From Mesorhizobium loti (lineage in GTDB: Bacteria; Pseudomonadota; Alphaproteobacteria; Rhizobiales; Rhizobiaceae): DNA of 64,000 bases. The DNA lies in the NCBI RefSeq assembly GCF_001510895.1, contig NZ_LPWA01000164.1, forward strand, positions 122,645-186,644, in the 5' to 3' direction. A program made the translations under genes and the position numbers. Positions 36,014 through 44,544 of the stretch are shown here, in pieces; position 1 is the stretch's first letter, and each line of letters opens with the position of its first letter. The notes below the pieces were generated by a model, which did no database searches, was not told the origin of the DNA, and saw only the letters and a program-made list of their open reading frames with translations.

Positions 36014-36550
36014 TCATTGCTCCTGATTGGGAGCGGTTTTGTGGCCCGGCCTTTCGTCGGCGCCGAGCATGCCGTCGCCATTCTTGTCGAGCCTAGCGAA
36101 GCGTTTGGCGAGGAAGGCATCGAGCTCCGACTTGTCGACGAAACCGTCCTTGTTGGCGTCCATCCGCGCGAAGGACTTGGCCGGGTCGCCCTTGGCCTTG
36201 CGCTGGGTTTGGAAAGCGGTCCATTCGGCGAGGCTGACCTTGCCGTCGCCATCCGTATCCGCCCGCATGAAGGCCTTCTCCCGGCGCGCTTCGAACTTTT
36301 CCAGCGTGATGCCGGGCTTGGCGGTGGTGGGTGCGGTGGTGCTTGGCGTTGCTGGGGTCGGCGCGGCGGCAGGGGCCGGCGGCGTTGTCTGGGCGGCCGC
36401 GGCGGCGGCCTGCAGGCCGAGGGCAACGGCCAAAGCAATTCCAGGAAAAGTGTGAAACGGTTTTCCGTCCGGAATTGCGTCAAAACAAAGAGGTAGAGCG
36501 GCTCGCCGTTTCATTGAAACGGTGAAACGCTCTATAGTACGGCGGATCAT
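36014..36550 (-). CDS. EF-hand domain protein with a repeat inserted in its N terminus
   Basis: A 178-residue protein. The C-terminal half has three or more calcium-loop-like motifs: RADTDGDGKVSLAEW, ARMDANKDGFVDKSEL and ARLDKNGDGMLGADE. A Pro/Ala/Thr-rich linker precedes them. The hydrophobic signal core ALAVALGLQAAAAAAQ begins only at about residue 39, because a roughly 100-bp dispersed repeat (36434-36534) is translated in frame between it and the start. GGAGATGAGAG precedes the ATG at 36550. Export may be impaired. It heads the sigma factor operon. Confidence 0.72.
   Translation of the reverse strand: MIRRTIERFTVSMKRRAALPLCFDAIPDGKPFHTFPGIALAVALGLQAAAAAAQTTPPAPAAAPTPATPSTTAPTTAKPGITLEKFEARREKAFMRADTDGDGKVSLAEWTAFQTQRKAKGDPAKSFARMDANKDGFVDKSELDAFLAKRFARLDKNGDGMLGADERPGHKTAPNQEQ
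36434..36534. repeat. 100-bp dispersed palindromic repeat (family B), inside a coding region
   Basis: It begins AGCAATTCCAGGAAAAGTGT, contains GGTTTTCCGTCCGGAATTGC and ends with an inverted pair around TTTCATTGAAA, finishing GCTCTA. Partial copies are at 45559-45608 and 63160-63210. GCAATTCC and GGAATTGC form an inner inverted repeat. Here it lies within the first fifth of the EF-hand gene. Confidence 0.8.
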
Positions 36551-36706
36551 GCTCTCATCTCCGGTTCGGCATGGCCATTGGCGGCCATGCTTCAGCCGTT
36601 AAACGCGATGACGAGAGAAATCCGTCGGTCGTTTTGCGACGAGACAATGAGAACAAGGGGTCCGGCAAAAGCCGGACCGAGCCGACCCTGAACGAGGGTG
36701 GCGAAA

Positions 36707-36895
36707 CTATTTCCGTTCGTCGACCACCACCAGCTGGTCCGGCTTGAAGCCGGCATGTTGCGGGGTCCAGACGTCGCCCTCGCGGTTGAACCAGTGGCAC
36801 AGATAAGTGCCCGACGCCGCGCCGTCGCTGATTGTCATCTCCGGGCCTCCGGATTTCAGCCTGACGATGTCACCGGTCTTGAAACTGTTGGGCAT
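36707..36895 (-). CDS. YodC/DUF2158 family small protein
   Basis: A 62-residue protein: NSFKTGDIVRLKSGGPEMTI then YLCHWFNREG and the end FKPDQLVVVDERK. This is the typical layout of the short YodC family (SH3-like fold), with unknown function. GGGAGGTCAAA precedes the ATG at 36895. The frame is open further upstream only because of the tRNA-derived repeat. Confidence 0.85.
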   Translation of the reverse strand: MPNSFKTGDIVRLKSGGPEMTISDGAASGTYLCHWFNREGDVWTPQHAGFKPDQLVVVDERK

Positions 36896-36992
36896 TTTGA
36901 CCTCCCATGCTGACGCCGGGAGTTTCCCACCAACGGCGATTCTCGACAATGGCCGAGATGCACCGACAAGGTGGTACAGGGCTGGAAATGCA

Positions 36993-37048
36993 AGGAAAAC
37001 TGGTGCCGCTTGCGCAACTCGAGCACGCGACCCCATCATTACGAATTA
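36993..37048. repeat. Displaced copy of the tRNA-Thr 3' half (probable att site)
   Basis: About 54 bp match 39401-39454, with three mismatches, covering part of the anticodon loop, T arm, acceptor end, CCA and 8 bp beyond. The complete tRNA-Thr lies at 39409-39484, so the roughly 2.4 kb between the copies lies directly beyond the tRNA 3' end, as in integrated islands. The surrounding 300-bp gap (36896-37195) also holds a 14-bp tandem duplication, GTGCAAAGGAGGAC, at 37118-37145. Confidence 0.8.
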
Positions 37049-37195
37049 GCGGGCGCTGGATCGCCTCCTGCCGCTTGCTTGCAGCCCGGAAGCGCACGTT
37101 CCGCTTTCGGCCCCCCTGTGCAAAGGAGGACGTGCAAAGGAGGACGCCTGGCCGCACGTGGCGAGCAGGAGAGGGCATCTTTGCAACCGCGATGA

Positions 37196-38940
37196 TCACT
37201 CCGGCACGCCGGCGATGCCCAGTGCCTCGACGTAACGCTCGGCGAACACCTTGTCCAGCCACGGGTTGATCTGTCTCTGCAGGGTGAGCGTGAAGGTCGG
37301 GAACGCCTCCATCAGCCGGCGCGCCGCGGCCTGCGCCTCGTCCAGCCGGTTGAGTTTGACCAGCGCCATGATCACCACGCGGTGCGAGGAGCCGTAGTTC
37401 GGCATCTCGTGCAGCGCGCGTTCTCCCCATGCCAGCGCTTCCTCGTAGCGCTCGAGCATCAGGTAGCTCATCCCGATGCCGGAGAGCGCGATGCCTTTCT
37501 CGGGGTCGACCGGGCTCAGCCGCATTGCCCTGTGAAAGTGCTCGATCGCCACGAGCGGCCGGCTGGAATGCGCGTTCACCCAGCCGCTGCCGGTATGGCC
37601 CTGCGCCGAATTGGGGTTGAGCAGCAGGGACCGTTCGATCGTGCCCAGCGCCATCTCGTATTCCTTCGCGCTGTAGGCGATCACCTGCGCGGCGAAGCGC
37701 AGGCTGGTGGGGTCGTCGCGCGCTTCCGCCAGGACCTCGCGCGCCATGCGCGCGGCGACCCGCATATCGTCGGGCTCGTGCCAGCACTGGCTCACGGATA
37801 GGCTGCGGATATAGGCGCCGAGTGCCTTCGCCAAAGTGAAGCCGGGGTCGATGCTGAGCGCCTCGTTGGTGAGCCGGCGCACGTCGGCAAAGCCTTCGCG
37901 CGTCATCCTGTAGAAGCGCGGCAGCGCGCGAAGGTAGAGGTCGTAGGCGCTGATGTAGTTGGTCGGCTTCATGCGCGCCTGCTTGATCTCCTCCAGCCGG
38001 ATGCTCGGCTCGACAGCGCCGACGACGCTCTCGGTCACCTTGTCCTGCAGGTCGAAGATGTCGCTCACGTCGCCCTCGAAGCGGTCGGTCCAGACATGGT
38101 GTCCGCTGATCGCGTCCACCAACTGCCCACTGATGCGCACCCGCGATCCGGCTCTGCGGATGCTGCCTTCGAGCACGTAGTGGACGCCGAGCTCGCGCCC
38201 GACCTGGCGCAGGTCCACCGCCCGGCCCTTGTAGGTGAAGGACGAGTTGCGGGCGATCACGAAGAAGGAGTTCACCCGGCTCAATCCCGTGATGATGTCC
38301 TCCACCAGCCCGTCGGCGAAGTATTCCTGGTCGGGGTCGCCGCTCATGTTGGTGAAAGGCAGAACCGCGATCGAGGGTTTCTCGGGCAGGGGAGGCGGTG
38401 CAGCCACCGAGGCGCTGGCGTCGGTCTCGACGCGGTAGGCGCGCACAGGCCGCTCGATGTTCTTGAGGCGCAGATTGCCGAGCGGCGTGAAGCCGCAGTC
38501 GAGCTTGCCCTGCAGGTGGTCGTAGGCGGTGCCCGAGACGACCACGGTGCCGGGATCGGCGATGCTTTCGAGGCGGGCGCGATGTTGACCCCGTCGCCGT
38601 AGAGGTCGCCGTCCTCCTCGCAGACCACATCGCCGAGATTGACGCCGATGCGCAAGCGCATCCGCTCTTCCTCTGGCGTCTCCGCCTCGTGTGCTGCCAC
38701 AGCCTGCTGGATCGCAATGGCCGAGGTCACCGCGTTAACGACGCTCGCGAATTCGCAGAGCATGCCGTCGCCGGTGAGCTTGACGATGCGCCCCTGGTTC
38801 CCGGATACCAGCGGTTCGAGGAGGTCCTTGCGGTAGGTCTTCAGCCGCTCGAGCGTGCCGCGCTCGTCGCGCTCCGTCAGGCGCGAATAGCCGACCACGT
38901 CGCAAGCCAGGATCGCTGCGAGGTGGCGCTGCGTGGTCAT
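37196..38940 (-). pseudogene. Class III adenylate/guanylate cyclase with TolB-like and TPR domains, frame-disrupted
   Basis: With one base restored it is a 581-residue protein. The N-terminal cyclase domain has LAAILACDVVGYSRLTERDE (first metal Asp), KLTGDGMLCEF (second) and YGDGVNIAARLE after correction. Next comes a TolB/FlgO-like segment (IAVLPFTNMSGDPDQEYFAD, GVHYVLEGSIRRAG), then TPR-like repeats. The frame breaks near 38579: GCGCCC for GCGGCCC. Rhizobia have many such cyclases. The ATG at 38940 (MTTQRHLAAIL) matches the family start. It is the only gene of the tRNA-Thr insertion. Confidence 0.8.
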
Positions 38941-39400
38941 CGCACTGCTCAGCCAAGCGCCTGCACGTGGGCCGCCCCGCGTCCATGTCCTGCCAGCTTC
39001 CGCACGCCCCATGTGCATGGTATCCATCTTCCCAGTCTCCGTCCGTCGCTGGAGCGGAGAGACCTTGCCTTCACTAGATTTCGCTATCCCGCTTGCGAGC
39101 GTTCCAGTCGCGCGCTGACAGCCAGCCGACGACACGCAACGCAGCCTCTGGGGACGCTGACACGCCACTCCCAGAAGGCCGGGGATGTTGCCCGCCCTGT
39201 GTAACCGGTTGACGCCACCGTGGCGGTGCTTTTGTATCGGGCATCGCACCGAACATTCGCGCTTGGAGGTGCTGAGGTCGGCAAGCGGCGCAATGCTGCC
39301 GTCCGACGCCGGAGTGTCTCCGCTCGAGGCGATCCTGGGTGGGTTCATGGGTGAAATCCAAATCCACCCAACAGGTATGGTATTGGAATCACACGCTTTT
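38941..39400. other. Non-coding part of the tRNA-Thr insertion
   Basis: 460 bp between the cyclase start and the tRNA-side repeat. Frames open across it but have no recognisable protein, start or conserved motif. It presumably holds the cyclase promoter. No integrase or remnant of one was found. Confidence 0.5.
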
Positions 39401-39408
39401 AGGAAAAC

Positions 39409-39484
39409 TGGTGCCGCTTGCGTGACTCGAACACGCGACCCCATCATTACGAATGATGTGCTCTACCAACTGAGCTAAAGCGGC
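39409..39484 (-). tRNA. tRNA-Thr (anticodon CGU)
   Basis: 76 nt on the minus strand including encoded CCA. Acceptor GCCGCTT pairs with AAGCGGC, the D arm has AGCTCAGTTGGTAGAGC, the anticodon loop TTCGTAA reads CGU, and the T arm is GCGTG-TTCGAGT-CACGC. The 3' end abuts the insertion that ends at the displaced copy at 36993-37048. Confidence 0.95.
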
Positions 39485-39804
39485 CCGGGAAGCAGCTCAG
39501 CTTCCAAGATGCGCTGCGTGATAGACTCAACCGCCAGCTAATTCAAGATGGCTGGCGGCGAATTCCAGCCTCATGATCGGCAAATTCCCCCTACGGTTAC
39601 CGCGCAACAGACACCGGCTTGGGCCTGCGGCGCCGCACAAGCCGGTTCGTTGATGGCAACTCAACGGCCGGGCCGTCCTGGGCGCACGCGACAAAAAATG
39701 TTGATTCTTCAACAAAAAACGCCGAAATGGGCTTTGGATGCGTCGGCAAAGCTGCCGCTCGCCCGTTGATTGATTGGTCGCCTGCGGCTAACGATCGATG
39801 AACT
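39485..39804. other. Intergenic region upstream of tRNA-Thr
   Basis: 320 bp between tRNA-Thr and the divergent hypothetical gene. It must hold both promoters. A small AT-rich hairpin followed by T6 on the minus strand (TGTTGA-AGAA-TCAACA, near 39700) is visible but weak. No gene recognised. Confidence 0.45.
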
Positions 39805-41016
39805 GTGAGCGAACGTGCAGAGGGAGCTCGTTTGGACGCCATCGAGAAAGCGATCCGCAACGCCTTCGAGAAAGGCAATGCCGAGGACCGGGCGTTTCGC
39901 GAGAAGGTCTATCGCTCGGCCTTTGCCGCGCTGGATCGCGTCCTGCAGGCCAATCCGAATGTGACGGTGGAGGCCGCCATCAACCGCCGCAAGGCGGTGC
40001 AGGCCAAGATCGCCGAGATCGAATCCGAATTCCTGCCGGCCGTCCAGGCAGTCCCGGACGTCGTGCTCGAGAGCGGCAACGCCGCGCCGGCGCCTGCGAT
40101 CGACACGCCGGCCCAGTCATCCGCGCCGTCGGTGGATGCGCCGCGGCAGGCGCCGGTCCAGGGAGCGCCGTCGCCGTCGATCACTGTCGATGGTCCGGTG
40201 CAGCCCGATGCATCGGACGCGCCGCGTTCGCGCGTGCTGCCCCGCGTGCCCGACATCATGCCCGACGAGGCGCTTCCCAATGCGCCGAGCCTCGACGATT
40301 CTCCCGGAGCCTCCGTCGGCAACGGCGCCGAAGTGGCGCCGGATCGCGATGAACGGCGCATCCGGGGACGGCGCCTGCCGCTAACAGCGATCTTCGTTGC
40401 CGCTACGCTCATTGCAGCCGCCGGCATAGGCCTCTATTTCGCCAAGCAGACCGGCGTCTTCAAGACGGCGGCCGAGCTCAACACCGGTCCGCCGGAGCCG
40501 ACTCCGACGCTGGAAGGGGAGGAGTCCTCGCAGCCCGACACCGGCTCGCCGCAAAAGCCGGGCGAGGCGGATCAGTCGAAGAATTGGATCAACGTCTTCT
40601 CGCCCAGCGATCCGACCCATGTCAGCACGCCGTCCGACGCCGGCGCCGACGTGATGAAGGACGACACCGGCCAGTTCCTGCGCATCCGCTCCGGCGCGTC
40701 CGGCTCGGCCATCGCCTTCGACGTCGGCCAGGGCGTCTTGGAAAAGCTCGCCGGCAAGCACGCGATGTTCGACATCATCGCCCGCTCGGAGGAGGGCAAG
40801 GAGACGCAGATCTCGGTCGACTGCAATTTCGGCGAGTTCGGCGATTGCGGCCGCAAGCGCTATGCGGTCGGCCACGAGCGCAACGAATACCTGTTCGACG
40901 TGCAGTTCCCGGCCAAGCATCCGGGCGCCGCCGGCACCATCGCCGTCAATTCCGACTTCGACAAGCAGGGCAAGTCCGTCGACATCTACGAGATCCGCGT
41001 CTCGATCGCGGAATAG
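39805..41016 (+). CDS. Hypothetical single-pass membrane protein
   Basis: A 403-residue protein with GTG start. The N-terminal helical part is FREKVYRSAFAALDRVLQAN; a long Pro/Ala/Asp-rich linker follows (about 95-180), then one membrane helix at about 190-212 (LPLTAIFVAATLIAAAGIGL) and an external beta-type domain of about 150 residues with two nearby cysteines (CNFGEFGDCGRKRY). It looks like a conserved rhizobial family with no known function. No clear ribosome site before the GTG. Confidence 0.7.
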   Translation: MSERAEGARLDAIEKAIRNAFEKGNAEDRAFREKVYRSAFAALDRVLQANPNVTVEAAINRRKAVQAKIAEIESEFLPAVQAVPDVVLESGNAAPAPAIDTPAQSSAPSVDAPRQAPVQGAPSPSITVDGPVQPDASDAPRSRVLPRVPDIMPDEALPNAPSLDDSPGASVGNGAEVAPDRDERRIRGRRLPLTAIFVAATLIAAAGIGLYFAKQTGVFKTAAELNTGPPEPTPTLEGEESSQPDTGSPQKPGEADQSKNWINVFSPSDPTHVSTPSDAGADVMKDDTGQFLRIRSGASGSAIAFDVGQGVLEKLAGKHAMFDIIARSEEGKETQISVDCNFGEFGDCGRKRYAVGHERNEYLFDVQFPAKHPGAAGTIAVNSDFDKQGKSVDIYEIRVSIAE

Positions 41017-41054
41017 CGTCCGCGCTGCCGTCGTTCCTGCTGTAGGAGCACGCG

Positions 41055-41477
41055 ATGGAGGAGACAATGAATGCTTCCGATCCTCAGACAGGCGACGCCG
41101 GACAGATTCGCGCGCTGATCGAGCAATGGGCCGAGGCGGTGCGCCGCAAGGATATGGATGGCATTCTGCGTCACCACGCCCCGGATTTCATCATGTTCGA
41201 CGTGCCGCCTCCGCTGCAGTCAAAAGGTATCGAGGCTTATCGCGACACCTGGCCCTTGTTCTTCAGGGCCTCACCAAATCCGCCTGTGTTCGACATCGTC
41301 GATCTGAAGATCACGGCGGGCGCCGAAGTGGCGTTCGCTATCGCGCTGATGCGGTGCGTACTCGTCACGCAAACTGAATCCAGCGATCTCGATTTCCGCC
41401 TGACCATCTGTTTCGAGAAAATCATGGGACAGTGGACCTTCATGCACGAGCACCACTCCGTCCCGGCGATCGACTGA
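41055..41477 (+). CDS. SnoaL/NTF2-like (SgcJ/EcaC) family protein
   Basis: A 140-residue cone-shaped alpha+beta barrel protein: IRALIEQWAEAVRRKDMDGI then LRHHAPDFIMFDVPPPLQSK, and C-terminal strands LTICFEKIMGQWTFMHEHHS. Family members include polyketide cyclases and many proteins of unknown function. GGAG is present before both possible starts (41055 and 41067). It follows the membrane protein gene by 38 bp, perhaps co-transcribed. Confidence 0.78.
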   Translation: MEETMNASDPQTGDAGQIRALIEQWAEAVRRKDMDGILRHHAPDFIMFDVPPPLQSKGIEAYRDTWPLFFRASPNPPVFDIVDLKITAGAEVAFAIALMRCVLVTQTESSDLDFRLTICFEKIMGQWTFMHEHHSVPAID

Positions 41478-41481
41478 CCTT

Positions 41482-41585
41482 AAAGCATGTCTCCCGAAAG
41501 TGGGAACCGGTTTCGGGACAAAGACATGCGCAAAGTCAAAAACCTAAAGCGCATGGAGCGAATCTGAAAGATCGCGACGCGCTTT
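41482..41585. repeat. Dispersed palindromic repeat (family C) plus hairpin
   Basis: AAAGCATGTCTCCCGAAAGT, then GGGAACCGGTTTCGGGA and GACATGC form an imperfect palindrome. A second inverted pair, AAAGCGC ... GCGCTTT (41546-41585), reaches the ligase stop codon. A related copy follows dnaX at 61488. It lies between convergent genes and may serve as a bidirectional terminator. Confidence 0.65.
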
Positions 41586-43182
41586 AATCGAGCAGCGCCT
41601 GCAGCGTCTCGATGCGGTCGGCCTCGGCGGCCGGCTTGTCCCAGCGCAGCCGCGAGATGCGGGGAAAGCGCATCGCGACGCCCGATTTGTGCCGCGTCGA
41701 GCGGTTGAGGCCTTCGAAGGCCACTTCCAGCACCAGGCCGTTCTTGCGGTCGGCGCGCACCGAGCGCACCGGCCCGAAACGCTCGACCGTGTTGTCGCGG
41801 ACATATTTGTCGATTTGCCTGAGCTCCTCGTCGGTAAAGCCGAAATAGGCCTTGCCGACCGGCACCAGCTCTTCCGATCCCTCCGGCCCGGCCCAGACCC
41901 CGAAAGTGTAGTCGGAATAAAAGCTCGAGCGCTTGCCGTGGCCGCGCTGCGCATACATCAGCACCGCGTCGACCGTGTGCGGATCGCGCTTCCACTTGAA
42001 CCACGGGCCTTTCGGCCGGCCGGCGAGATAGGGCGAATCCCAGCGCTTCAGCATCACGCCTTCGATGATCGGATGCGGCGGCGCCTGGCGCAGCCGCCCG
42101 AGCGCCTCCCAATCGGGAAACGCGACCAGCGGCGACAGGTCGAAGCGGCTGGGATCGAGCGTTTTGACAAAGGCCTCGAGCCGGGTGCGGCGCTCTGTAA
42201 AGGAAAGGCCGCGCAAATCCTCGCCATCGATCTGCAGCGCGTCGTAGCAGCGCATGAAGGCCGGATATTGCTGCTGGATTTTTGGCGACACGCTCTTGCG
42301 GTTGAGCCGCTGCTGCAGGTCGGAAAAAGTTCCGGTCGCTTCGCGCGGATCGCCGACCAAAAGCTCGCCGTCGAGCGCCGCCTCGAAATCCATGGCCGCG
42401 GCAAGGTCCGGGAACGCGCCGGAAACATCGTCGCCGGTGCGCGAATAAAGCCGGCGGATGCCGCCCTCGCACACAGCCTGCACGCGGATACCGTCCCATT
42501 TCCACTCCGCCGCATAGTCGGCCGGATTGAGTTTTTCCAGGTCGCCGTCATCGATGGCATTGGAAAGCATGACCGGCCGGAACAGCGCGAGCGCCGCACT
42601 CCGCGGCTTTTCTGCTCGCCCCTCCAGCCACGCAAACAGCTCGGCGTAGGGCGGTATCAGCCCGTGCCAGAGCTCCTCGATCTCGGCGACGTCGACCTTG
42701 CCGAGATCGGCCAGCGCCTGCTTGGCGAGCCGCGCCGAGACGCCGATGCGCAGGCCGCCGGTGACCAGCTTGATGATGGCGAAGCGCGCCGAGATGCTGG
42801 CGCTGTCGAGCAGCCGCGCCAGCACCTGCGGTCCGTCGGAGCGGCTCGCCGCCTGCAGCCTGCCGACCACCTCGGCAAGCGTCGGCGCATGGTTCGGGAT
42901 ATGGCCGGCGGGCTGCGGCCACACCAGCGACACGGTCTCGGCGAGGTCGCCGACATAATCGTAGGAATAGCCGAACAGCACCGGATCCATGCGCTCGGTG
43001 ACCAGCGCGCGCAGCATCGCCGGCTTCACCGCCGCGATCGACAGGTCGCCGGTGATCGCCGCCAGCGCCAGCCCGCGGTCGGGGTCCTCGACGCCGCGGA
43101 AGTAATCGGTGAGCAGCGTCAGCTTGCCGTTGCGCGACGGCGTCAGCACCAGCCGGTCGAGGAGCTCGGCGAAGCGGTTCAT
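41584..43182 (-). CDS. ATP-dependent DNA ligase (ligase-exonuclease pair type)
   Basis: A 532-residue ligase: an N-terminal ligase-associated domain (residues 1-200), the adenylation domain with the AMP lysine in EWKWDGIR (about K228), ELLVGD, EGVMLKRWDSPY and WFKWKR (motif V), and an OB-fold C terminus with FEGLNRSTRHKSGVAMRFPR. Companion of the exonuclease gene upstream; pairs like this occur widely in proteobacteria and are presumed to serve DNA repair. The start MNRFAELLDRL at 43182 matches the family; an ATG five codons earlier (43197) is possible. Confidence 0.9.
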   Translation of the reverse strand: MNRFAELLDRLVLTPSRNGKLTLLTDYFRGVEDPDRGLALAAITGDLSIAAVKPAMLRALVTERMDPVLFGYSYDYVGDLAETVSLVWPQPAGHIPNHAPTLAEVVGRLQAASRSDGPQVLARLLDSASISARFAIIKLVTGGLRIGVSARLAKQALADLGKVDVAEIEELWHGLIPPYAELFAWLEGRAEKPRSAALALFRPVMLSNAIDDGDLEKLNPADYAAEWKWDGIRVQAVCEGGIRRLYSRTGDDVSGAFPDLAAAMDFEAALDGELLVGDPREATGTFSDLQQRLNRKSVSPKIQQQYPAFMRCYDALQIDGEDLRGLSFTERRTRLEAFVKTLDPSRFDLSPLVAFPDWEALGRLRQAPPHPIIEGVMLKRWDSPYLAGRPKGPWFKWKRDPHTVDAVLMYAQRGHGKRSSFYSDYTFGVWAGPEGSEELVPVGKAYFGFTDEELRQIDKYVRDNTVERFGPVRSVRADRKNGLVLEVAFEGLNRSTRHKSGVAMRFPRISRLRWDKPAAEADRIETLQALLD

Positions 43183-43223
43183 GGCTGGATGCACCATGCC
43201 AATAGCGAAAGCCAGTGCTCCGG

Positions 43224-43385
43224 CACACCCCCCTCTGTCCTGCCGGACATCTCCCCCGCAAGGGGGGAGATCGGATGTCGTGATAGGTTTCGCCAATCTC
43301 CAACATTAAAGGGTGAGCGCCGGCGCTGAAGCTGCCAATCTCCCCCCTTGCGGGGGAGATGGCCGGCAGGCCAGAGGGGGGTGTG
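43224..43385. repeat. Palindromic intergenic mosaic element (complete copy)
   Basis: About 162 bp, arms CACACCCCCCTCTGTCCTGC and its complement, the right arm carrying compensating changes (GGCCGGCAGGCCAGAG). It separates the exonuclease and ligase genes, which run in the same direction. Confidence 0.85.
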
Positions 43386-43426
43386 AAGGATCACCACGCT
43401 GGCGATTGGCGGGGGACAAAGCACCA

Positions 43427-44437
43427 TCAATCCCCCTCGTCCTCGTACCCCACCAGATGCAGCGGTCTCGCGGCGATGCCTTCCAGCTCGCACCAGCGCA
43501 CAAGGGCCTCCTCGCGGCCATGCGTCACCCAGATTTCGCCGGCGCCCGTCTCCTTGATCGTGGCGATGAGCTCGTCCCAGTCGCCATGGTCGGAAATGAT
43601 CAGCGGCAGCTCGACGCCGCCTTGCTTGGCGCGCTGGCGGATGCGCATCCAGCCCGAGGCGAAGCAGGAGATGGGGTCGGGGAAGCGTCGCGCCCAACGG
43701 TCGGCGAAGGCAGCCGGCGGGCCGACCACGATGGCCCCAGTGAAATCGGCCTTGCCGCCGCTCTCGACCGTCGCCGGTTCGAGCCTGCCGAGATCGATGC
43801 CCCGGCTTTGGTAATACTCGCTGAGCTTGGCCAGCGCGCCGTGGATATAGACCGGCCTGTCATAGCCGGCGTCGCGCAACAGGCGCATCACGCGTTGCGC
43901 CTTGCCGAGCGCATAGGCGCCGATCAGGTGGGAGCGCTCGGGAAATTGCGCTGCCGATTTGAGCAGCCGGGCGATCTCCTCGCTGTCCGGCGGATGCCGG
44001 AACACCGGCAGGCCAAAGGTCGCCTCGGTGATGAAGACATCGCACGGCACCGGCTCGAAGGGCCGGCATGTGGCGTCCTTCTGCCGTTTGTAGTCGCCTG
44101 AGGCGACGATGCGCAAACCCTGGCGCTCGACGGCGATCTGGGCCGAACCCAGCACATGCCCGGCCGGATGGAAAGTGATGGACACGCCGTTGAGATCGAT
44201 CGTCTCGCCGAGAACGGCGGCCTGTGTGCTGCCGGCAAAGTCCTCGCCGTAGCGCAGCCCCATGATGTCCAGTGTTTCTTGCGTGGCGAGCACCGAGCGG
44301 TGGCCGGAGCGGGCATGATCGGAGTGGCCATGCGTGACCAGCGCCCGGTTCACGGGCCGCACCGGGTCGATGAAGAAATCGCCTGGCGGGCAATAGAGCC
44401 CTTCCGGTCGTGGCTTGAGCAGGTCGCTGGCACGCAT
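43427..44437 (-). CDS. Ligase-associated DNA exonuclease (metallo-beta-lactamase fold)
   Basis: A 336-residue MBL-fold/beta-CASP protein: metal motif VTHGHSDHAR near residues 34-43, FHPAGHVLGSAQI, ASGDYKRQKDAT and ISDHGDWDELIATI near the end. It is the standard partner of the ATP-dependent ligase that follows; the pair often sits with a helicase and a phosphoesterase gene, neither of which is in this window. The start MRASDLLKPRPEGLYCPPGD at 44437 matches the family. Confidence 0.88.
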   Translation of the reverse strand: MRASDLLKPRPEGLYCPPGDFFIDPVRPVNRALVTHGHSDHARSGHRSVLATQETLDIMGLRYGEDFAGSTQAAVLGETIDLNGVSITFHPAGHVLGSAQIAVERQGLRIVASGDYKRQKDATCRPFEPVPCDVFITEATFGLPVFRHPPDSEEIARLLKSAAQFPERSHLIGAYALGKAQRVMRLLRDAGYDRPVYIHGALAKLSEYYQSRGIDLGRLEPATVESGGKADFTGAIVVGPPAAFADRWARRFPDPISCFASGWMRIRQRAKQGGVELPLIISDHGDWDELIATIKETGAGEIWVTHGREEALVRWCELEGIAARPLHLVGYEDEGD

Positions 44438-44544
44438 GGCTTGAAGATAATGACTAAATTCTGCGCGGGAAGCCTGTTGCAAGAGACTGCTGACTCGTCC
44501 TACAGCCGGCCGCCGGTTCGCCTTGCCGGTCGGATCCTTCCACC

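Noticed and set aside
31452..39400. Prophage or integrative element with its own recombinase
   Set aside because: Both insertion-like regions were searched by eye for integrase or transposase motifs and none was found.
39185..39478. An open frame across the tRNA-Thr region
   Set aside because: It covers the tRNA on the other strand and has no protein features.
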